Shown: piece after piece, positions 21,694 through 33,700 of the stretch
Numbering within the stretch: the stretch's first letter is position 1
Layout: each line of letters opens with the position of its first letter
DNA from: Manihot esculenta
Lineage: Eukaryota; Streptophyta; Magnoliopsida; Malpighiales; Euphorbiaceae
Reading direction: 5' to 3'
Assembly: GCF_001659605.2 (NCBI RefSeq)
Contig: NC_035170.2
Coordinates: 20,103,190-20,167,189, forward strand
Length of the DNA stretch: 64,000 nucleotides
Made by a program: the position numbers and the translations under genes
The notes under the pieces: generated by a model
Told to the model about the DNA's origin: nothing
The model's input: only the letters and a program-made list of their open reading frames with translations
Databases searched by the model: none

Positions 21694-22062
21694 CTTGTCG
21701 CACTCCTTGCATGGTGTTTATCAGTGTTTCCATCATCTTTTCAAGGCTTTGGTTGGAATTCTGAGGTACTGGTTTGGCTTGATTTCTTTGGTAGTTTTGG
21801 GTGTTGTTGGCCCTTCATACATGTTCCCTTAAGGTCTGCAGGTCTGTCCTTGTCATTGTCTTCATAGATGATATCTTAGTGTATTCCAGGAATGCAGAGG
21901 AGCATGCCCATCATCTGAGGTTGGTTCTGCAGACCTTGAGGGAACATGTTGTGGATGAATTTACCTCATTGGCTCTTCATACATGTTCCCTTCATACATG
22001 ATATCTTAGTGTATTCCAGGTAGTTCTGGGTGTTGTTGGCCCTAGATAGAATTAGATCTCTC
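21694..22062. other. Patchwork filler DNA at the broken end of T2
   Basis: The segments, in order, are copies of local sequence. 21694-21815 is an inverted copy of A1 gag at 44089-44210. About 21817-21838 is a direct copy of T2 RT near 26591-26612. About 21849-21950 is an inverted copy of T2 RT (26587-26695; [10 protein letters not shown]). 21952-21976 is an inverted copy of A1 gag 21631-21655. About 21980-22020 repeats CATACATGTTCCCTT and GATATCTTAGTGTATTCCAGG from upstream. 22021-22043 is again an inverted copy near 44089. At 22063 the truncated T2 LTR begins. Confidence 0.85.
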
Positions 22063-24226
22063 TAAGGCCGTCGGGACCCGTAGCAAGCCTAACATACATC
22101 CTGTAAACCTGCTTAATCCCATACATGATCAAGAAAATACATAAAAATTAAAACTTTTCCTTCATACATTCTCTCATACACCAAACTCAACCTGTGCATG
22201 CACTGAACATAATCATAATCATAACCCCTCTATGGGATCTCATCAATGCCCCAATGGGCGATACATCATAAGTTGAGTTGGTTTACATAAATATCATAAC
22301 ACATCTAAGATCATGTATTAAAAGGGATACCTTATACATAAAGTCAAGCACAATCTCTAATCCTCAATATCATTACATGACTAAAACTGTACTTTTACAT
22401 AACATTAATACATTTATCATGTCCACACTATCTATTACATACACATGACTTCATTACTCTTGCGGACCTCCTGGTCTACCCTGTACCTGCAAACCTGGGG
22501 AATTTGGGAGAGGGGTGAGCTACTAGAGCCCAGTGAGCAGAATAATAAAACATTCAAAACATATGCTAACATGGAATGCATCACATCACAGCTAATCACA
22601 TCAAGGATGAACTTGTCACCAATAGCCCTCTACATAGTCCAACTGTGCCAGAACGTAGAATGGGTCCTGGTCTTTCTCTTACATAGTGCCAACGAACGTA
22701 GAATGGGTCCCACTGGTCTTACATTCTATACCATACATATCACATCGTCACATCATAGATCGAGGGCTATGGATCATCCAACATTCATCTACATCAACAT
22801 TAAAATATGCAATGCAACATATTCGTGAATTCTAATGCAAACAACCTAAATCATCACATGGCATTCATGATGCATGAACATGCTCAACATTTTATTAAAT
22901 TTAAAACATAGTTCTGTTCTACTCACCTCTGGATAGCTCTGACCAGACACTGGAGCAGCTGACTCACTGCTGGGGTCCTCGGTTCCTTGGGTCCGAACCT
23001 ACACAGGTGGACTCAAATGAGGGACCAAACAACTAGAACATAACTCTAAACTACTCCCCAAAAACCCCCTAAAACATCATGAAACAATTATAGAAAAACA
23101 AGCAAGAGAGGGCTGGACAGGGCACTTTCGGCGGCAGGTTCGGCGGCCGAAAGTCCATTCAGAGCCAAAAGTCAGGTAGGTTCGGCGGCACCTTCGGCGG
23201 CCGAAACTCCCAAACAGAGGCGAAACTCATGCATGTTCGGCGGCACTTTCGGCGGCCGAAACTCCCAGACAGAGACGAAAGTCCTCTTTCGGGGGCAAGC
23301 TTCGGCAGCCGAAGGCTGCCTCCACAAGCATGTTTGGCGGCCGAAAGTTCCTTCGGCTGCCGAACCTGGTTTCTCCCATAGTGGCAGAACTCAGCTCTTC
23401 TATGCACATTTGCCTCCAAAACTTTCCAATCATGCATAAACCTATTCTACAACACCCATACACAAGCATACAAGCTCCTAGGGGCTTCAAACTATCTACA
23501 ACCCCCATCTACAACACATCAAACATCCACATTGTTCAAAAACGCATATAAAACCCATAAACCTAACCATGAGCTAAACATGCATTCTACCCATAGATCT
23601 ACTTAAAACTTACTTAAAACATGCCATAGGCTCAAGATCGGTCCTTACCTCTTGAAGATCGAGAGAAGAACGACCCTAGCTCGAAAAATGGGAGAGAGAG
23701 AGTTCCTTGAACCTCCAAACTCCAAAACTTGCTCAAATGCTCAAAATCTTCAAAACAAGGGTAAAACAAATGAAAATCGAGAAAGATTTGAAGGAAGAAC
23801 TCAAAGATTGGTGAGGGACGGTGGAGAGCTCACCTTGGCCGACAATGGGGAGAAAAGCTCGCCCGTTTTCGGCTAAGGGACCCTTTTATAGTGGCTGGCC
23901 AGCCCACGTTCGGGGGCCGAACGTGCCTCCGCATGCATGCCATGTTCGGCTGCCGAACTTGAGGTTCGGCGGCCGAACCTGGACTTCCCTCACTTATGCC
24001 TTCGGGGGCCTAAGGCACACCCGAAATGCATGCATGTTCGGCGGCCGAACCTGGGTTTTCCTCCAAGGTTGTTTTCATGCAAAAACTCATTTCCTTTTTA
24101 CTTAAAACCATGGAATACATTAAAACATTTTATGAAAACATGTTTCTACCCTACTAGAGGTCTCTGACACCTGAGATTCCACCGGATGGTAGGAATTCCG
24201 ATACCGGAGTCTAGCCGGGTATTACA
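22063..24226 (-). mobile_element. T2 3' LTR, terminal ~50 bp lost
   Basis: It matches the T2 5' LTR (41739-44037) from TAAGGCCG onward but lacks the terminal TGTAACGACCCG ... region, which is replaced by filler. The intact other end gives TGTAATACCCGGCTAGACTC at 24226. It has the TATA box (TATAAAAGGG near 23880-23890, minus strand), two GCCGAA clusters, and one fewer unit of the minisatellite than the 5' LTR. There is no duplication of the target on this side. Confidence 0.9.
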
Positions 24227-24239
24227 TTCTCCCCCCCTT
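24227..24239 (-). promoter_or_regulatory. T2 polypurine tract
   Basis: AAGGGGGGGAGAA directly precedes the 3' LTR on the minus strand and is the primer for plus-strand DNA synthesis. A stem-loop with arms GAACATTCG/CGAATGTTC lies next to it at 24242-24263. Confidence 0.85.
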
Positions 24240-24334
24240 AAGAACATTCGTCCCCGAATGTTCCTCAACTAGCACATGCAAGGCATACAATATATCATAC
24301 ACATGAAACACATGGAACATATAAGAAACTAACC

Positions 24335-25591
24335 TTAGAAAAGATAAGGGTATTGCTGGAGCATGGACTCCCGTGTCTCCCAAGTGCATTCTTCCAAATT
24401 GTGGTGGTTCCACAGGACTTTCACCATCGGGATTTCCTTGTTTCTTAGCTTTCTGATCTGGGTGTCTATGATCCGTACTGGCTGTTCAACATAGGTGAGA
24501 TCCTCTTGGACCTCCACATCAGGCTCACTACGAACCTTGCTCGGATCTGACACAAACTTCCTCAACATTGAAACATGGAAAACCGGATGGATTCTTTCCA
24601 TTGAAGCAGGTAAATCCAGCTTGTACGACATATTCCCAATCTTTTGCAAGATTTCAAAGGGTCCGATGTATCGTGGGGCTAGTTTACCTTTCTTCCCGAA
24701 GCGAACCACTCCTTTCATAGGAGACACCTTGAGCAATACCAGATCCCCCTCCTGAAACTCTACCTGTCTTCTGCAGATGTCTGCATAACTCTTCTGTCTG
24801 CTTGCAGCAGTCTTGATCCTTTCTCTGATTATGGGTACTACCCTGCTGGTAATCTCTACTAGCTCAGGCCCTGCCAAGGCCTTTTCTCCAACTTCTTCCC
24901 AGCAAACAGGTGATCTGCACTTCCTCCCATACAAAGCTTCATATGGAGCCATCTCGATGCTAGCATGATGGCTGTTGTTGTAGGCAAACTCCACCAAAGG
25001 TAGATGCTGCCTCCAAGAACTGCCAAAATCCAGCACACACATTCTGAGCATATCCTCTATGGTCTGGATGGTCCTTTCTGATTGTCCGTCCGTCTGTGGA
25101 TGGAAAGCAGTGCTAAAATCCAACCTGGTACCCATGGCATTCTGCAGACTCCGCCAAAATCTGGAGGTGAACTGGGGCCCTCTATCTGACACTATCGAAA
25201 TAGGAACCCCATGCAGTCTGACGATCTCATCGACATACACCTGCGCCAACTTGTCCACAGAATAGCCACTCCTGACTGGGATGAAGTGAGCAGATTTAGT
25301 GAGTCTGTCCACAATCACCCATATGGAGTCCAATCTGTTGGACGTCGCCGGTAACCCCACTACGAAATCCATAGCTATATATTCCCATTTCCACTCTGGA
25401 ATAGGTAGCGGGTTAAGCATTCCAGCCGGCTTCTGATGTTCCAGCTTCACCCTCTGACACACTTCGCAGGCTGACACAAACTGTGCCACTTCTTTCTTCA
25501 TAGCTGGCCACCAATAAACCTTCTTCAGATCTTGATACATCTTGATGGCTCCAGGGTGAACGCTGTATCTTGCATTATGGGCCTCTCTCAT
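24335..25591 (-). pseudogene. T2 integrase and chromodomain segment
   Basis: This 418-codon frame contains the zinc-binding region (H-N-A-R-Y-S-V-H-P-G ... C-E-V-C), the catalytic core ([13 protein letters not shown] and Q-S-E-R-T-I as D, D, E) and a C-terminal chromodomain. The chromodomain ([20 protein letters not shown]) marks the lineage as Tekay/Del chromovirus. It would insert the cDNA and tether it to chromatin. The frame is open to its natural stop, but it is cut off from the upstream pol by three TAG codons at 25691, 25748 and 25778. Confidence 0.9.
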
Positions 25592-25777
25592 AATGTCTCC
25601 TTTTAGCCCTATGTCATCTGGTACACATAGTCTGCTCCCATAGCGGAGGATCCCTTTGCTGTCGAATCTAAACTCACTATCTTTGCCTGACTAAACAGTC
25701 CTGGCAATCTTCACTAACTCTGGGTCCTCATGCTGTTTCTGAGCCACCTACTCCAGAAACACGGGTGCCACTCTCAT

Positions 25778-27109
25778 CTAGGCTACCAAAGCACCTGTAC
25801 CAGACAACTCCAACTGTAGACCTTCCTCAATGAGCTTGTAAAACTCCTTCACTACTGGCCTCCTCTCTGCCGATATGTGGGATAAACAGCCGAGTGATTT
25901 CCGGCTTAAGGCGTCTGCCACAACATTCGCCTTACCCGGATGGTACTGAATCTTGCAATCATAGTCACTCAGCAGCTCCACCCATCTTCTCTGTCTCAAG
26001 TTCAAATCTCTTTGACTCAGGATGTACTGTAGGCTCTTATGATCTGTGAAGATCTCACATTTAACCCCATAGAGGTAGTGCCTCCACATCTTGAGTGCAA
26101 AGATTACTGCTGCCATCTCCAGGTCATGTGTGGGGTAATTCAACTCATGCTTCTTCAGCTGTCTAGAAGCATAGGCAATTACCCTTTCATTCTGCATTAA
26201 CACACAACCCAGTCCCACTCGGGATGCATCACAGAAGACCGTGAAGTCCTCACTGTTAGCCGGCAAAGCTAACACTGGTGCCGAAGTCAACCTCCTCTTA
26301 AGCTCTTCGAAACTCTCTTCGCACTGGTCGGTCGACACAAACTTCTGATTCTTTCTGGTCAATCTGGTCAGAGGAGCTGCAATCTTTGAGAAGTCCTGAA
26401 TGAACCTCCTGTAGTAACTTGCCAAACCCAAGAAACTTCTAATCTCTGTCACTAAAGTGGGTCTAGGCCAGTTGGCCACAACTTCTATCTTCTTGGGGTC
26501 CACCTCTATCCCATTTCCTGACACAACATGCCCCAAGAATGAAATGCTCCTCAGCCAGAACTCACACTTAGAGAACTTGGCATACAAGCCATGTTCCCTC
26601 AAGGTCTGCAGAACCAACCTCAGATGATGGGCATGCTCCTCTGCATTCCTGGAATACACTAAGATATCATCTATGAAGACAATAACAAAGTGATTCAGGT
26701 ATTGGCTAAACACTCTGTTCATGAGATCCATGAATGCTGCAGGGGCGTTGGTTAACCCGAACGGCATCACAAGGAACTCATAATGCCTATATTTGGTCCT
26801 GAAAGCTGTCTTTGGCACATCTTCTTCCCTTATCCTCAGCTGATGGTACCCAGATCTCAGATCTATTTTGGAGAAACAACCCGCTCTGGCTAGCTGGTCG
26901 AATAGATCGTCGATCCTTGGCAGAGGGTACCTATTCTTGTTAGTGACTTTGTTCAACTGCCTGTAGTCGATACAAAGTCTGAGGGATCCATACTTCTTCT
27001 TCACAAACAAAACTGGGGCACCCCAAGGTGAGGTACTCGGTCGGATGAAGCCCTTTTCTACCAGCTCTTGCAACTGCTCTTTCAACTCCTTCAACTCGGC
27101 TGGGGCCAT
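25778..27109 (-). pseudogene. T2 reverse transcriptase and RNase H segment
   Basis: This 443-codon frame holds RT ([30 protein letters not shown], and F-I-D-D, a variant of Y-x-D-D) and RNase H ([29 protein letters not shown]). Domain order and lengths equal T1. A one-base loss near 27108 shifts the frame from protease into RT. The frame ends at a TAG where T1 has CAG. All catalytic residues appear present, so inactivation looks recent and due to a few point changes. Confidence 0.9.
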
Positions 27110-27213
27110 CTGTAGGGAGGGATAGAGATCGGTCTAGTTCCAGGCATCAACTCTATCTCGAACTCTATCTGCCTAACAGGTGGTAAACCTGGAAGCTCGT
27201 CTGGAAAAACATC

Positions 27214-28401
27214 CTAAAATTCTTTGACAACTGGCACTGAGGCTGGCTCCCTGACCTGATTATCTAGCTCTCTCACATAAGCCAAATACCCCTGACATCC
27301 CTTCCTAAGCAACCTACGAGCCTGAAGAGCTGATATCATACCTCTAGGTGTACCCCTCTTGTCTCCTTTGAAGACGACCTCTGACCCGTTCTGATCTCTG
27401 AACCTGACTACCTTGTCCCTGCAGTCCAAGGTAGCACCATGGGTAGATAGCCAATCCATCTCTAGAATGACGTCAAAGTCTGTCAAATCTAGGACCACAA
27501 GGTCGGCGGAGAGGCATCTTCCCTCAACAAAAACTGGACTGTACTGGCAGACTGACTCTGCCACTGACGGGTCACACTTGGGTCCACTGACCCATAGGGG
27601 ACACTCTAACCCAGAGACTATCAGACCCAACCTCTCAACGGCTCTCGGAGCAATAAATGAATGAGATGCACCCGGGTCCATTAATGCATACACATCAGAA
27701 CACCCAATGACGAGATTACCTGACACCACGGTGTTGGATGTGTTAGCCTCCTGCTGAGTCATGGTGAAGATCCTGGCTGGAGCTGATGGACCTTCACCTC
27801 GGGAACCAGAAGAAGAGGCTGCCCCTCTTCCTCTACCTCTGCCACTGCCCTGAGTTGTGGCTAGAGCTGCTGGCTGTGCCACACTACCAGAAGCTGTCTG
27901 CTGGGGCTGGCCCATAAAAGGTGTTCTAGGACACTCCCGAGCCATGTGTCCCTCCTGTCCATATCTGAAACATGTATTAGTCCCAGCTCGACACACTCCC
28001 TTGTGTGGCCACCCACACCTTTGGCATTCTGTACCGTCTGAGCCTGAGCTCGAGCCACCGCCAAATCCCAGACCAGATTTCAACTTACTCCAAAAATTGT
28101 TCTTCTTCGGCTTCTTGGTGGTGTTATCCCACCTCTTCTTACCTGAGCTCTGAGAAGAGAGACCTGGCCCTCCTCTGCCTGTGGTCTTAACCCCTGAAGA
28201 CTGGGTCACTGACTGCTTCACTGACCCCTCAACTATAGCACTCGCCTCCATCCTTCGAGCCATATCCACCACAGTGTGGAAACTTTCCCTCTCAACTGAC
28301 TGAATCAAAGAGTAGTACCTAGAATGCAGCTTCATACCATATCTCTTGGCTTTCTTCGAATCTGTATCTAGAGCTTGCCCTAAAAAAGGCAATAGCTCCA
28401 A
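27214..28401 (-). pseudogene. T2 gag 3' part and protease, joined to 38301 before T1 insertion
   Basis: It starts exactly at the T1 insertion point. The reading ...T-D-K-F-L | E-L-L-P-F continues from 38301 after removing T1 and one TCCAA copy. It contains the end of the capsid, one C-x2-C-x3-H-x3-C and one damaged knuckle (C-F-R-Y-G-Q-E-G-H), then the protease [10 protein letters not shown]. The frame ends at a TAG (27211-27213) in place of the leucine of E-F-L-D-V-F-P-D-E. Confidence 0.9.
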
Positions 28402-30687
28402 TGTAACGACCCGAAAATCGGACCGCTACCGGCGCTAGGATCCGGGTCGACTTAAGGCCGCCGGGACCCGTAGCAAGCCTGACATAAAACCTGTAAACCT
28501 GTATAATCCCATACATGATCAACAACATGCATAAAAATTAAAACTTTTCTTTCCATGAACATCAACCAAACTCAACCTGTGCATAATCATTAACATAACA
28601 TTGATCCCTCTGTGGGATCTCATCTGTGCCCTCAAAGGGTAACATAACCTGTGTTGAGCTGGTTTACATAAACATCATCAAAATCTCTAAGATCATGTAT
28701 AAAAAGGGATACAACATTCTATGGTCAAGCACACACTAACATCCATAAAACTCATTACATAACTATATTGTACTTTTGCATTACAATTTGATCATGTCCA
28801 TTGCTAGCTATTACATAAACATGGCTTCTTTACTCTATCCAGACTCCCGCACTATACTGTACCTGCAAGCCTGGGGGTAAGGGGAGAGGGGTGAGCTAAA
28901 AGCCCAGTGAGCTGAACTATAAAACATTTTAACACTATGCTTTAATGAAATGCATCATAACACAAACAATTCACATAAGGGTTGGGTGAACTCGTCACCA
29001 ATTAGTCCAAGTTAACTCTGTGCCAGGCCTGTAGAATGGGGCCTGGTCTTCCTGTCATAACATACATTACTTACCATTTTCCCAGGGCCTCCTCTGGCTC
29101 CTGGTCTTCAAGTCCCATAACCGTGTTAGACCATAGGATGGAATCCCGGTCTTTCCTTACTCTGTGCCAGGCCTGTAGACTGGGGCCTGGTCTTTCTTAC
29201 TCTGTGCCAGGCCGTAGCATGGGGTCCTGGTCTTCTTGTCTTGGACTAATTGGGTCATCCAACATTCACCCACATCAACAACAATTTATGCAATGCGGCA
29301 TATTCGTGAAAACTAATGCAATCATCCTATTGCATAATCATGATGCATGGAACATGATAAAGCATTTAATTTAAAAGATTTAGTTTTAGTTCCACTCACC
29401 TCTGGCTGACTCTGACAACACCGAAGCAGCTGAACTCACTGCTGGGGTCCTCGGTTCCTCGGGTCCGAACCTACACAGGTGGACTCAAATGAGGGACCAA
29501 ACATACCTGAACATAACTCTAGAATATTCCCCAAAAACCCCCTAAAACATCATGAAAATAATCACATAGAGATATGCATGAAATGGCTGAACAGGACACT
29601 TTCGGCGGCACCTTCGGCGGCCGAAAGTCCTGGACAGAGACGAAACTCAGGTAGGTTCGGCGGCACCTTCGGCGGCCGAAAGTGCCAGACAGAGACGAAA
29701 GTCTCTTTTCGGGGGCAACTTCGGCAGCCGAAAGGCCTGCCTCCCCAGCCATGTTCGGCGGCCGAAAGTACCTTTGGCTGCCGAACCTGGTTTCTGCCAA
29801 AGGGCAGAAACTTGGCTCCCTTAGCACATTTCGCCTCCAAACCTTCCAAACATGCATATTTTTCAACCAAAGCATGCATACAAGTTCCTAGGGGCCTCAA
29901 ACATGCATATACCCCATCTACAACACTTCAATCATACCCAATCAAGCTACATTGTTCAAAAAGTCATCAAAAACCCATAGGTTCAACATATACCCTAACA
30001 TGCATTCTACCCCTTAAAACTTCATATAAAACTTGTTTAAATCATACATTGAGCTTAAGATCGGCTCTTACCTCTTGAAGATCGAGGGTTGAGGAGATCT
30101 AAACTTGGAGATGGGAGAAGTTCCAACCTTTGGTCTCCAAGCTCCAAAACTCGTTCTAAGCTCAAAGATCTTCAAAAACAAAGTTATAAACTTGTAAAGA
30201 TCATGGAAAAAGGAAGGAAAAACACAAGATTGGGGAAGGATGGCGGAATGCTCACCTTGGCCGAAATGGGGAGAAAAAGCTCGCCCATTTTCGGCTAAGG
30301 GACCCTTTTATAGTGGCTGGCCAGACCACGTTCGGGGGCCGAATGTGCCTCCGCATCCATGCAATGTTCGGCGGCCGAACTTGACTTTCGGCGGCCGAAC
30401 CTGGACTTCCCTCACTCATGCTTTCGGGGGCCTAACGTGCCTCCAAAACGCATGCATGTTCGGCGGCCGAACTTGACTTTCGGCGGCCGAACCTGACTTT
30501 CGGCGGCCGAACCTGGGTTTTCCTCCAAGGACTTTTATGCAAAAACTCATTTAATTTCATACTTAAAACCATGAAAAACCTTAAAACATTTTATGAAAAC
30601 ATGTTTCTACCCTACTAGAGGCTTCCGACATCCGAGATTCCACCGGACGGTAGGAATTCCGATACCGGAGTCTAGCCGGGTATTACA
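28402..30687 (-). mobile_element. T1 3' LTR
   Basis: This 2286-bp LTR starts on the minus strand with TGTAATACCCGGCTAGACTC at 30687 and ends CGGGTCGTTACA at 28402. It is nearly identical to the 5' LTR (36034-38300). By eye I find about seven substitutions and two indels, one of which is an additional 20-bp unit of the GCCGAA repeat near 30480-30500. The TATA box is at 30303-30312. TSD TCCAA lies at 28397-28401. Confidence 0.97.
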
Positions 30688-30700
30688 TTCTCCCCCCCTT
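30688..30700 (-). promoter_or_regulatory. T1 polypurine tract
   Basis: AAGGGGGGGAGAA is immediately upstream of the 3' LTR on the minus strand. A hairpin with 9-bp arms (30703-30724) flanks it. Confidence 0.9.
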
Positions 30701-30702
30701 AA

Positions 30703-30724
30703 GAACATTCGTCCCCGAATGTTC
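30703..30724 (-). repeat. Stem-loop beside the T1 polypurine tract
   Basis: The arms GAACATTCG and CGAATGTTC flank a four-base loop. It is conserved at 24242-24263 (T2), 58428-58449 (T4) and, with 8-bp arms, 51364-51383 (T3). It lies between the pol stop and the PPT. Confidence 0.85.
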
Positions 30725-30775
30725 CTCAACTAGTACATGCATAGCAACAACATAACATACACATAAAGACTAACC

Positions 30776-33700
30776 TTAAAAGAGATGAGGATATTGCCGG
30801 AGCATGGACTCCCGCGTCTCCCAAGTGCATTCTTCCATATTGTGGTGGTTCCACAGGACTTTCACCATCGGGATTTCCTTGTTCCTCAGCTTCCTGATCT
30901 GGGTGTCTAAGATCCGTACTGGCTGCTCAACATAGGTTAGATCCTCTTGGATCTCCACATCAGGCTCACTAAGAACCTTGCCCGGATCTGACACGAATTT
31001 TCTCAACATAGAAACATGGAAAACCGGATGGATTCTTTCCATTGAAGCAGGTAAATCCAGCTTGTACGATACATTCCCAATCTTTTGCAAGACTTCGAAG
31101 GGTCCGATGTACCGCGGAGCCAGCTTACCTTTCTTCCCGAACCTAACCACTCCTTTCATTGGAGACACCTTAAGCAATACCAGATCCCCCTCCTGAAACT
31201 CCACTTGCCGTCTGCGGATGTCTGCATAACTCTTCTGTCTGCTTGCAGCTGTCTTGATTCTTTCTCTGATCATGGGCACCACCCTGCTGGTGATCTCTAC
31301 TAGCTCGGGTCCTGCTAAGGACCCCTCTCCTACCTCTTCCCAGCAAACAGGTGATCTGCACTTCCTTCCATATAAAGCTTCATATGGAGCCATCCTGATG
31401 CTAGCATGATGGCTGTTATTGTAGGCAAACTCCACCAAAGGTAGATGCTGCCTCCAAGAACCGCCAAAGTCCAGCACACACATTCTGAGCATATCCTCTA
31501 TGGTCTGGATGGTCCTTTCTGATTGTCCGTCCGTCTGTGGGTGGAAGGCAGTACTGAAATCCAATCTAGTACCCATGGCATCCTGCAGACTCCGCCAAAA
31601 CCTGGAGGTGAACTGGGGCCCTCTATCTGACACTATAGAAACAGGGACCCCATGCAGTCTGACTATCTCCTCAACGTACACCTGCGCCAACTTGTCCACA
31701 GAATAGCCACTCCTGACAGGGATGAAGTGAGCAGATTTAGTGAGTCTGTCCACAATCACCCATATGGAGTCCAATCTGTTGGACGTTGCCGGTAACCCCA
31801 CTACGAAGTCCATAGCTATATTCTCCCATTTCCACTCTGGAATAGGTAGCGGGTTAAGCATTCCAGCCGGCTTCTGATGTTCCAGCTTCACCCTCTGACA
31901 TACTTCGCAGGCTGACACAAACTGTGCCACTTCTCTCTTCATAGCTGGCCACCAATAAACTTTCTTCAGATCCTGATACATTTTGGTGGCTCCGGGGTGA
32001 ATGCTGTATCTTGCATTATGAGCCTCTCTCATAATGTCTCCTTTTAGCCCTATGTCATCTGGTACACACAATCGACTCCCATAGCGGAGGATCCCCTTAT
32101 TGTCGAATCTGAACTCACTGTCCTTGCCTGACTGAACAGTCCTGGCAATCTTCACTAACTCTGGGTCCTCATGCTGTTTCTGGGCTACCTGCTCCAGAAA
32201 CACGGGTGTCACTTTCATCTGAGCGACCAAGGCACCTGTACCAGGTAACTCCATCTGTAGACCTTCCTCAATGAGCTTGTAAAACTCCTTCACCACCGGT
32301 CTCCTTTCTGCCGTGATGTGGGATAGACTGCCTAGTGACTTCCGGCTTAGGGCGTCTGCCACGACATTCGCCTTACCCGGATGATACTGAATCTTGCAAT
32401 CATAGTCACTCAGCAGCTCCACCCACCTCCTCTGCCTCAGATTCAGATCCCTCTGACTCAAGATGTACTGCAGGCTCTTATGATCTGTAAAGATCTCACA
32501 TTTTACCCCATAGAGGTAATGCCTCCACATCTTGAGTGCAAAGATTACTGCTGCCATCTCAAGGTCATGTGTGGGGTAATTCAACTCATGCTTCTTTAGC
32601 TGCCTAGAAGCATAAGCAATCACCCTCTCATTCTGCATAAGCACACAACCCAGTCCCACACGGGACGCATCACAAAAGACTGTAAAGTCCTCTCCACTAG
32701 ATGGCAGAGCTAAAACTGGTACTGAAGTCAACCTCTTCTTAAGCTCCTCAAAACTCTCTTCGCACTGGTCGGTCCACAGAAACTTCTGATTCTTCCTGGT
32801 TAGTCTGGTCAGAGGAGCTGCTATCTTTGAGAAGTCCTGTACGAACCTCCTGTAGTAACCTGCCAAACCCAAGAAACTCCTGATCTCTGTCACTGAAGTG
32901 GGTCTAGGCCAGTTAGCCACAGTCTCTGTCTTCTTGGGGTCTACCTCAATCCCATTCTCTGACACTACATGCCCCAAGAACGAAATGCTCCTTAGCCAGA
33001 ACTCACACTTGGAGAACTTGGCATACAAGCCATGTTCCCTCAAGGTCTGTAGAACCAACCGCAGATGATGGGCATGCTCCTCTGCATTCCTGGAATACAC
33101 TAAGATATCATCTATGAAGACAATAACGAAGTGATCCAGGTACTGGCTAAACACTCTGTTCATGAGGTCCATGAATGCTGCAGGGGCGTTAGTTAACCCG
33201 AACGGCATTACAAGGAACTCAAAATGCCCATATCTGGTCCTGAAAGCTGTCTTTGGTACGTCCTCTTCCCTGATCCTCAACTGGTGGTACCCGGATCTCA
33301 GATCTATTTTGGAGAAACAACCCGCTCCTGCTAGCTGGTCGAATAGATCGTCGATCCTTGGCAATGGGTACTTGTTCTTGGTAGTGACTTTGTTCAACTG
33401 CCTGTAGTCGATACAAAGTCTAAGAGATCCATCCTTCTTTTTCACAAACAGTACTGGAGCACCCCAGGGTGAGGTACTCGGTCGGATGAAGCCCTTGTCT
33501 ACCAGTTCCTGCAATTGCTCCTTCAACTCTTTCAATTCTGCTGGCGCCATCCTGTAGGGAGGGATAGAGATCGGTCGAGTTCCAGGCATCAGTTCTATTT
33601 CGAACTCTATCTCCCTAGCAGGTGGTAAACCTGGCAGCTCGTCTGGGAATACATCTAAGAACTCTCTAACCACTGGCACCGAGGCGGGCTCTCTAACCTG

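Noticed and set aside
29479..30078. 199-codon plus-strand frame (and its twin at 37111-37710) with S-A-A-P-S-A-A-E-S
   Set aside because: It lies inside the T1 LTRs on the strand opposite the element, and the repeats are chance translations of the GCCGAA palindromes.
32381..33407. Plus-strand frames over T1 RT and RNase H
   Set aside because: They are shadows of the intact minus-strand polyprotein.
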